Assembly: GCF_004664715.2 (NCBI RefSeq)
Contig: NC_051065.1
Coordinates: 152,422,826 to 152,486,825 of the forward strand
Reading direction: 5' to 3'
Origin: Peromyscus leucopus
Taxonomy: Eukaryota > Chordata > Mammalia > Rodentia > Cricetidae
DNA length: 64,000 nt
Shown piece by piece: positions 58,386-64,000 of the stretch. The translations under genes were made by a program, and so were the position numbers. The notes beneath the pieces are model-generated. The model was not told the DNA's origin and did not search any database. It was given only the letters and a program-made list of their open reading frames with translations. Each line of letters begins with the position of its first letter. Positions within the stretch are counted from its first letter, which is position 1.

Positions 58386-58627
58386 AACTGGTACTAAGAT
58401 GTGGGGTGGTTCATTCCCATAAGAGACCTGACCATGCGCTTTTAAGCTTTGGATCTGATTTCAGAGTGTGGAAGAATGTTCACAAGTTAAGTGACTGCCT
58501 TAGTCTTGGATGAGACTTTGAACTTTAGACTTTTAAGCGCTGTTGGAATTGTAAGACTAAATAGACTTTCGAATTGAATTGAGTGCGTTTTGCATTATGA
58601 AATGGCCACAGGCTCGTGGGGGCCGTG
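58386..58627. other. Anonymous spacer
   Basis: Nothing recognisable. Confidence 0.4.
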
Positions 58628-58893
58628 GTTGAGTGTTACTATTTGGATATGAGTCCTCGCAGGATTATGTGTTTGAACACTTGGAGCCCGGCTGGTGAAG
58701 CTGTTTGGGGGAACTGTATGACTGCAGACTGTTAGGGCCTACCTAGAGGAGCTGAGTCACTGTTGGCGGTGGGGGTCTTGGTGCTCTATACCCCGGTCCC
58801 ACTTCCAGACCCAATGCCTTTGCTTCAAAACAAGTCTTTCCCCCTGAAGTCACTTCTCGTCAGTTATTCGGTCACATTGCTGAGGAAAGTAAC
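58628..58893 (+). mobile_element. Second MaLR-type LTR
   Basis: GTTACTATTTGGATATGAGT, GTGTTTGAACACTTGGAGCC and TCGGTCACATTGCTGAGGAA then AGTAACTAATAG are homologous in order to the 57,630 element. Confidence 0.7.
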
Positions 58894-59396
58894 TAATAGC
58901 CCAATATGTTTCCTAGGTAAGGAGCTAGAGCAATGAAGACTTGCTCTGAACCTCTAACATGCCCCTCCAAATCGAATATCACATTTCCAGAGCTCCGTGG
59001 TTGAGCGCGAACATGGCCATCCTTGGCTTTTGTTCCTTGCTCTGTCTGTACTCTCATGAGGAGTCCAGGACACAGACGAGGGGAGTTGACGCCACTGTCT
59101 CACAAAGCCCTGGCTGTGTAAGCTCCAGGGCCTCGGGAAGCATCCGCCATGCCTGTGCCCTGTAGAGAAATAACCTACTCTGGGTCAGAGACCCGCTGAG
59201 ATGGGGCAAAGAGGTGAGTCTATCAGGGTACCTGAGTTTTCAGAGTCCTCCCTCACTGTTTCGGTAGCGTTTTAAAAATCCAAAATGGTGTTGGACTCCA
59301 CTTCTGCATTTGCTTAAGATTTTTCATTAATTTAAATACTTAAAAAATTTCTTTTTCACTTAATGAAGAGCTATACAGTTTTCTCTAAATGAAGCT
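58894..59396. other. Anonymous sequence left of the ERV
   Basis: No gene is supported. The last bases before the LTR (GAAGCT) would be the 5' copy of the ERV target duplication, which cannot be confirmed because the 3' end lies outside the window. Confidence 0.45.
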
Positions 59397-59895
59397 TGTG
59401 GTGGTAATCTAATTGTACTGAAATATTATTTTGATTGTATGTTAATAAATAAAGTTGTCTGGGGGTCAGAGCTATTAGAGCCATAGCAAGAGTGTGGCGG
59501 TGGTGGCACACGCCTTTAATCCCATAGATATCTGTGTGTTCAGGGTCAGAGCTATTAGAGCCATAGCAAGAGTGTGGCGGTAGTGGCACACGCCTTTAAT
59601 CCCATAAGATCTCTGTGTGTTCAGGGATACAGTCAGCATTGGAGACATATGCCTTTAAGACCTAGGGGGCTGTACATTCAGACAGTGACGAGGTAGTCAT
59701 GTGTTTGGGTTTACAACCAATGAGAAGGCAGAACGACATACTTTAAAAAAACTAACCGACAGGAGGTAGGTCTCTTTTCGCGAAGCTGGGACAGCAGGAG
59801 GAAGGGTAAGATTTTAGCTCTGAGCTCTGACCTCTCGGCTTTCTCTTTTACATTGTTTCTGTGTTTCTTATTTAATAAGACGGTTGGTTACATCA
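59397..59895 (+). mobile_element. 5' LTR of a class II endogenous retrovirus
   Basis: 499 bp, TG...CA, ending GGTTACATCA five bases before the primer-binding site. Near the start lie two overlapping AATAAA hexamers (59,444-59,453). The middle holds an 80-bp tandem duplication (59,465-59,544 and 59,545-about 59,625). Each unit contains GGTGGCACACGCCTTTAATC-type sequence resembling a B1 SINE head. A CCAAT box (about 59,717) and an A/T-rich TACTTTAAAAAA (about 59,741) could serve the promoter. R and U5 would follow. The layout parallels the solo LTR at 21,367-21,869. Confidence 0.93.
59465..59625 (+). repeat. Tandem 80-bp duplication in the LTR with B1-head-like sequence
   Basis: Unit 1 begins GTCAGAGCTATTAGAGCCAT at 59,465 and unit 2 begins the same at 59,545. 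They differ at a few positions only. Each includes GGCACACGCCTTTAATCCCA, the B1 A-box side. Retroviral U3 duplications of this kind are often enhancer repeats. The SINE origin is inference. Confidence 0.9.
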
Positions 59896-59900
59896 ATATC

Positions 59901-59914
59901 TGGCGCCCAACGTG
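59901..59914 (+). promoter_or_regulatory. Primer-binding site, tRNA-Lys(1,2) type
   Basis: TGGCGCCCAACGTG directly after the LTR matches the first 14 bases complementary to the 3' end of tRNA-Lys(1,2), as used by Mason-Pfizer-type betaretroviruses. IAPs usually use tRNA-Phe. The following bases (ACAAGAATCC) no longer match. Confidence 0.8.
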
Positions 59915-60235
59915 ACAAGAATCCATTAAAAACCGCTTGGCTTGACGGCAGGTCCGCTTTCCCGCAAGGGCGGCAGGCGGCCCGCGGCGGCGGCGGCACG
60001 CGGCGGCCGGTGGCGATCGGCTTCTTAGCAGGCTGGACTATAGGTGAGCTGCTTGCTTAAATCCTGCTTGCTTAAAGCCGGTGCTACAAACAACTCAGAG
60101 TTGCCCTGCCGAACAGGGCCCTGCCTGTAAAGCCAACGCACGTGGTCGGAGCTTAAGGAAGCCAGACCCAAGCCTTGACTCGGCACAAGAGGGAACACGT
60201 GGCTGCATTTAAACTTTAGCCAGCTACGCTTTCTT

Positions 60236-60287
<52 letters not shown>

Positions 60288-60431
60288 GATTTACACCTGG
60301 GACACTAGGTGGCTGCTTTGAAAATCCCCCTCGGATTTCTACTGTTCTACTCAGATTTGGTAAGTCATAATATATCAGATATTTTAAAGGAAACTATCTA
60401 AAAGAGAATTTTTTTCCACATTAAAAAACAA
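59915..60431 (+). other. ERV leader, CpG-rich block and (CT)n tract
   Basis: Positions 59,938-60,020 are very CpG-rich with CGG repeats (GGCGGCCCGCGGCGGCGGCG), in sharp contrast to the A-rich gene region that follows. Positions 60,233-60,285 are a (CT)n run. The leader would hold packaging and dimerisation signals, but none can be assigned by eye. In-frame stops end at 60,399-60,401, about 30 bases before the first ATG. Confidence 0.75.
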
Positions 60432-63400
60432 ATGGGTTTTATGTGTACATTGGAAGAAAATTGGTTTTTGTTCGAAATTTTAGGCAGTCTGGCAATGGAA
60501 CAACTATATAATATTAGTATTGGTGGAATTATGCACCTTATCACTATAATAATCCACATTTTAATATTTAAAAAGATAGTCAATTTAAGTGCCAGGATAA
60601 CAGCTTTAGAAGAACTTGTTAAACCTGTAAAAATTCAGACAGAAGAAATTAACAGTGAAGTTGTTTCAAGTCGGGATCATAAGGTTGCAGAAAGAAAGCC
60701 TGTTTTCACACAGTCACCCTTAATTTATCCTGTAACCGTACAGCAGATGCCTGATCAAATGGCTACACAAAATACTTGGGCTCCAATTGAAATGTTGGAT
60801 TTAAAAAGGTTTAAGGAGGCAATAGTATCTTATGGCATGCATTCCCCATATGTAAAGCAAATGTTAAACTCTTGGTCAACATATAATAGGATAGTACCAC
60901 AGGACTGGCGGGACCTCGCACAAGGTGTTCTGGAACCCAGCCAGAGACTTCAATTTCTGACTTGGTTTAAGGAGGAGGCTAAAAACATAGAAAAACAATG
61001 GAGGGATAAAGGAATACAAGTTTGCCAGGATCAACTTATGGGCGAAGGCCAATATGCTTCAGCACAAACACAATGTTTATATGATGTCCAAACCCTAATT
61101 TTATGTCGAACGGCAGCCTTGAATGCATGGGACAAAGTTGAGGAACCAGGAAAAAAATCTGAGTCATTTACAAAGGTGAAGCAAGGCCCAAAAGAGTCTT
61201 TTACAGATTTTTTACAAAGACTGGCTTCAGCAGTAAAGAGAATGGTCTCAGATTCAGAAGCTGGTAAGGCAATAATTGAATCTTTGGCCTTTGAGAATGC
61301 GAATGCAGCATGCAAAAGAATAATCAGGCCATTAAGGGCAAGATCTGCACCTATGGAAGATTGGATTAGAGAAACAATTAATGTTGAAGCTGATGAGCAT
61401 GATGATACATGGGTAGGAGAAGTAATTTCAAAAGGTTTGAGGAGTGTTAGATGTTTTGGATGTGGAAAGCAAGGACATTTGAAAAGGGACTGTAGACAGG
61501 TCATCCCAGAAACAATGTTTCTTCAAGGAACAATGGCAACAGAATGCCCCTTCCTTCTGGAGTATGCAGAAGGTGTGGTAAGGGAAAACACTGGACCAAC
61601 GAATGTAGATCAACAAAGGACAGACAGGGTAATCCTTTGCCTCAGTCTTCGGGAAACTCCCAGAGGGGCCTCGCGCAGGCCCCAGTGCAAATCCAGTTCA
61701 AACCTTTCCTGCAGCCATAGAGGAAATGCCTGCTCTGGAGAGCGATTAAATAACCAAATGCCTATTGGAATAAATCATGCTGGTCAGGTTGATGAAACAG
61801 AGAGAATAGAAAATTCAGGAGAAAACATAAAGAAAATTTTTTGGCAAACTTCTATTAATGAACAAAGACCAAAATTAACGATAAAAATAAATGGTGTTTT
61901 GTTGTCTGGTCTGGTAGACACAGGTGCGGACGTTACCATAATTGCACCAGAATTTTGGCATCCAACTTGGCCTCTTCAGGAGGTAAACGTTCAACTGTTA
62001 GGAATTGGGACATTATCTCAGGTGAAACAGAGTGCAAGATGGCTCGAATGTATAGGTCCAGAAGGACAGAGAGGAAAATTAAAACCATATGTGGCTAACA
62101 TAACTATGAACCTGTGGGGTCGAGACTTGTTGCAACAATGGAATACTCAGATTAACATCCCTCCAATCTCAGAAACAAATCATAAACTAGCACATGTTAC
62201 TGAGAGAAATATTAGAAGATATTGTTCTAATGAGTGGTCACCAGCCATCCATATTATACAAGAACAGGGCACAATAACTGATGATCTTCCAAAGACACCA
62301 ACAGCTCTACCTTTAAAATGGTTAACAGACAAGCCTGTATGGGTCCAACAATGGCCTTTAACAACAGAGAAGCTCCAGGCTTTAGAAGAGCTGGTAGAAG
62401 AACAGTTAAATGCTCAGCATATTGAAGAATCAACCAGCCCTTGGAATTCTCCTGTATTTGTTATTAAAAAGAAATCTGGTAAATGGAGAATGGTAACAGA
62501 CCTTAGAGCAATTAACAAAGTAATTCAGCCAATGGGCTCTCTACAATCTGGGATGCCTTTGCCTACTCTGTTACCAAAAGGATGGCCTCTCATAGTTATT
62601 GATTTAAAAGACTGTTTCTTTTCAATACCCTTACAAGAAAAAGACAAAGAAAGATTTGCTTTTACAGTGCCTACTTATAATAATTCTCAACCGGTTAAAA
62701 GATTTCAATGGAGGGTCCTCCCTCAGGGAATGTTGAATAGCCCAACTCTGTGCCAATATTTTGTACAACAGCCATTGGAAGTGATACGTAAAAAATTTCC
62801 TAAATCTATAATTTATCATTATATGGACGATATTTTACTAGCTGACTCAAATGCAGATACTTTAGAAATAATATTTGAAGAAGTAAAGAAAATTTTGCCT
62901 TGCTGGGGATTACAAATTGCTCCTGAAAAGATACAAAGAGGAGATTCTATTAATTATTTAGGATATAAAATAGAGCTACAAAAAATTAGACCCCAAAAGG
63001 TGCAAATTCGGAGAGATAGACTACAGACTCTTAATGACTTTCAAAGATTATTTGGAGATATTTCTCATCTACGAACTATTGTTGGGGTAAAAAATGATGA
63101 ACTGACTAATTTGTTTAGAACCTTAGAAGGTGACAAGGACTTAAATAGTCCAAGAGAATTATCACCTGAAGCTGAGAAAGAATTGGCCTTGGTAGAAAAG
63201 AAAGTGCATGAAGGACACGTGGATCGTATTGATCCAAAGCTGGATTGCATTTTGGTTATTTTACCTTCTAGGCGTTCTCCTACTGGAATATTAATGCAGA
63301 GGGAAGATATTATATTGGAATGGATATTTTTACCAAATAAACCAAATAAAAAATTAAAAACTTATGTGGAAAAAATCTCTGACTTGATTTACAAAGGAAA

Positions 63401-64000
63401 ACTGAGACTTCGTCAATTAGCAGGCATAGACCCAGCAGAAATTGTCGTACCATTAACTAAGGAGGACATTGAAAAATTATGGACAGAAAGTGAACCTTGG
63501 CAAAGAGCTTGCAGTAATTTTTTGGGAGAAATTAACAGCAAATATCCCAAAAGCAATAGAATTGATCTTATAAAGAGAGCTGAATGGATCTTGCCTCGAA
63601 TTGTACGGCAAAAACCCATATCTGGAGTTCATACATTTTATACAGATGCCAACAAAGAAGGAAAGGCAGGTTACAAATCAGAAAATTTAAGTAAAGTGGT
63701 TCAAAGTCCGTATAATTCAGTTCAAAAATCAGAATTGTATGCTATTCTGTTGGTATTAATGGATTTTTCAGAACCTCTCAACATAGTAACTGACTCTCAG
63801 TATGCTGAAAGAGTGGTGTTACATATTGAGACTGCAGAATTTATCCCTGATGCTTCAGAATTAACTTCACTATTTATTCAATTAAAAGATACAATCAGGA
63901 AAAGGAATCATCCTTTATATATAACTCACATTCGATCCCATACTGGTCTGCCAGGCCCTCTAGCACAAGGCAATGATGAGATTGATAAATTATTGATAGG
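60432..64000 (+). CDS. gag-pro-pol: ERV Gag-Pro-Pol in one open frame (partial)
   Basis: One frame without a stop for about 1,189 codons leaves the right edge. The first ATG after an in-frame stop is 60,432, followed by a glycine codon (possible myristoylation). A second in-frame ATG is at 60,495. Seen in order: a hydrophobic segment at residues about 28-46; the capsid major homology region at 251-264 (QG-x3-ES-x2-FLQRL); one CCHC zinc knuckle at 341-354; protease DTGAD at 496-500; RT motif A with Asp724, LPQGM at 763-767 and YMDD at 797-800; RNase H Asp1072, Glu1101, Asp1121 and Asp1185. Integrase lies beyond the window. Known members normally split gag from pro/pol by frameshifting, so a single frame is unusual. 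The class is betaretrovirus/IAP-like by RT, protease and primer-binding site. No dUTPase is recognised. Whether the protein is expressed is unknown. Confidence 0.9.
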   Translation, partial: MGFMCTLEENWFLFEILGSLAMEQLYNISIGGIMHLITIIIHILIFKKIVNLSARITALEELVKPVKIQTEEINSEVVSSRDHKVAERKPVFTQSPLIYPVTVQQMPDQMATQNTWAPIEMLDLKRFKEAIVSYGMHSPYVKQMLNSWSTYNRIVPQDWRDLAQGVLEPSQRLQFLTWFKEEAKNIEKQWRDKGIQVCQDQLMGEGQYASAQTQCLYDVQTLILCRTAALNAWDKVEEPGKKSESFTKVKQGPKESFTDFLQRLASAVKRMVSDSEAGKAIIESLAFENANAACKRIIRPLRARSAPMEDWIRETINVEADEHDDTWVGEVISKGLRSVRCFGCGKQGHLKRDCRQVIPETMFLQGTMATECPFLLEYAEGVVRENTGPTNVDQQRTDRVILCLSLRETPRGASRRPQCKSSSNLSCSHRGNACSGERLNNQMPIGINHAGQVDETERIENSGENIKKIFWQTSINEQRPKLTIKINGVLLSGLVDTGADVTIIAPEFWHPTWPLQEVNVQLLGIGTLSQVKQSARWLECIGPEGQRGKLKPYVANITMNLWGRDLLQQWNTQINIPPISETNHKLAHVTERNIRRYCSNEWSPAIHIIQEQGTITDDLPKTPTALPLKWLTDKPVWVQQWPLTTEKLQALEELVEEQLNAQHIEESTSPWNSPVFVIKKKSGKWRMVTDLRAINKVIQPMGSLQSGMPLPTLLPKGWPLIVIDLKDCFFSIPLQEKDKERFAFTVPTYNNSQPVKRFQWRVLPQGMLNSPTLCQYFVQQPLEVIRKKFPKSIIYHYMDDILLADSNADTLEIIFEEVKKILPCWGLQIAPEKIQRGDSINYLGYKIELQKIRPQKVQIRRDRLQTLNDFQRLFGDISHLRTIVGVKNDELTNLFRTLEGDKDLNSPRELSPEAEKELALVEKKVHEGHVDRIDPKLDCILVILPSRRSPTGILMQREDIILEWIFLPNKPNKKLKTYVEKISDLIYKGKLRLRQLAGIDPAEIVVPLTKEDIEKLWTESEPWQRACSNFLGEINSKYPKSNRIDLIKRAEWILPRIVRQKPISGVHTFYTDANKEGKAGYKSENLSKVVQSPYNSVQKSELYAILLVLMDFSEPLNIVTDSQYAERVVLHIETAEFIPDASELTSLFIQLKDTIRKRNHPLYITHIRSHTGLPGPLAQGNDEIDKLLI
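61452..61493 (+). other. Gag zinc knuckle 1 (in frame)
   Basis: Fourteen codons with Cys-x2-Cys-x4-His-x4-Cys, the nucleocapsid RNA-binding motif, in the main open frame. Confidence 0.93.
61496..61720 (+). pseudogene. Out-of-frame Gag C-terminus with zinc knuckle 2
   Basis: A frame shifted relative to the main ORF is open from 61,496 and encodes a second Cys-x2-Cys-x4-His-x4-Cys knuckle at 61,565-61,606. It then runs through a Pro/Gln-rich tail to TAG at 61,718-61,720. Class II Gag proteins usually carry two knuckles in one frame. The break therefore implies a small indel close to 61,500, between the knuckles. This stretch is no longer read in the main frame. Confidence 0.85.
61848..62155 (+). 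other. Retroviral protease domain
   Basis: Within the main frame. The active-site DTGAD motif is at 61,917-61,931 after a hydrophobic strand, and a conserved NLWGRDLL-type helix near 62,110-62,133 closes the domain. It would act as a dimeric aspartic protease cleaving the polyprotein. Domain borders are approximate. Confidence 0.85.
62310..63050 (+). other. Reverse transcriptase domain
   Basis: Main frame. Begins near the KWLTDKPVW segment, then a fingers region, motif A (VIDLKD, Asp codon at 62,601), the LPQGM motif (62,718-62,732) and the YMDD catalytic box (62,820-62,831). The metal-binding aspartates are all present, so nothing visible inactivates it. Confidence 0.92.
63600..64000 (+). 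other. RNase H domain (runs off the edge)
   Basis: Main frame. Catalytic Asp in FYTDAN (63,645), Glu (63,732), Asp in VTDSQYA (63,792) and the final Asp in NDEID (63,984) are all present. The window ends just after the fourth residue. Confidence 0.88.

Noticed and set aside
61031..61504. 157-codon minus frame
   Set aside because: Antisense shadow of the Gag coding frame.

Overview
This window looks like intergenic or intronic DNA of a rodent, most likely a cricetid (hamster, vole or deer-mouse group). The evidence is a dense set of rodent SINEs: B1, tRNA-derived B2/B3 elements, and ID/B4 composites. The youngest B1 copies carry a 3' half (ending in GGCGCAAAGCTACACAGAG) that I associate with cricetid B1. 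There are also many L1 fragments, MaLR LTRs, class II retroviral LTRs and long CA/CT microsatellites. I could not support any host protein-coding exon, tRNA, snRNA or other RNA gene. The many short open frames fall in repeats, microsatellites or anonymous sequence and look like chance frames. Layout: 1-9.3 kb is a mosaic of SINEs and copies of an abundant rodent repeat (called repeat A here), one copy split by an L1 3' end with a perfect 15-bp target duplication. From 9.3 to 15.7 kb there are CA repeats and then several antisense L1 pieces (ORF2, 3' end, and an L1/HAL1-like 5' end with ORF1). From 15.7 to 29.9 kb the sequence is mostly unique with few SINEs. This is the best place for conserved non-coding DNA, and it holds a 42-bp near-perfect palindrome, a consensus CRE and a compact cluster of TAAT homeodomain cores near 26.8 kb. 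A solo class II LTR sits at 21.4-21.9 kb. From 30.5 to 34.6 kb lies a sense L1 ORF2, broken by a retroposed transcript end, an antisense L1 3' UTR and a young B1. From 35 to 40.9 kb the sequence is mostly unique with small SINEs. From 40.9 to 43.8 kb there is an old antisense L1 holding repeat A, which in turn holds a complete solo LTR. From 44 to 59 kb there is unique sequence with SINEs, a long CA-rich minisatellite and several MaLR LTRs, one containing another class II LTR. The most notable object is the right end, 59,397-64,000: the 5' part of a class II (betaretrovirus/IAP-like) endogenous retrovirus. It has a 499-bp LTR, a tRNA-Lys(1,2)-type primer-binding site, a CpG-rich leader and one uninterrupted reading frame of about 1,189 codons. 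That frame runs from Gag through protease, reverse transcriptase and RNase H and leaves the window still open. Protease and polymerase catalytic residues are present. The second Gag zinc knuckle lies in another frame, which points to a small indel that may have put Gag and Pro-Pol into a single frame. The LTR carries a tandemly duplicated module resembling the head of a B1 SINE. The solo LTR at 21.4 kb has the same overall plan in the opposite orientation. Names of repeat families come from memory of consensus sequences. Boundaries are approximate except where target-site duplications fix them.
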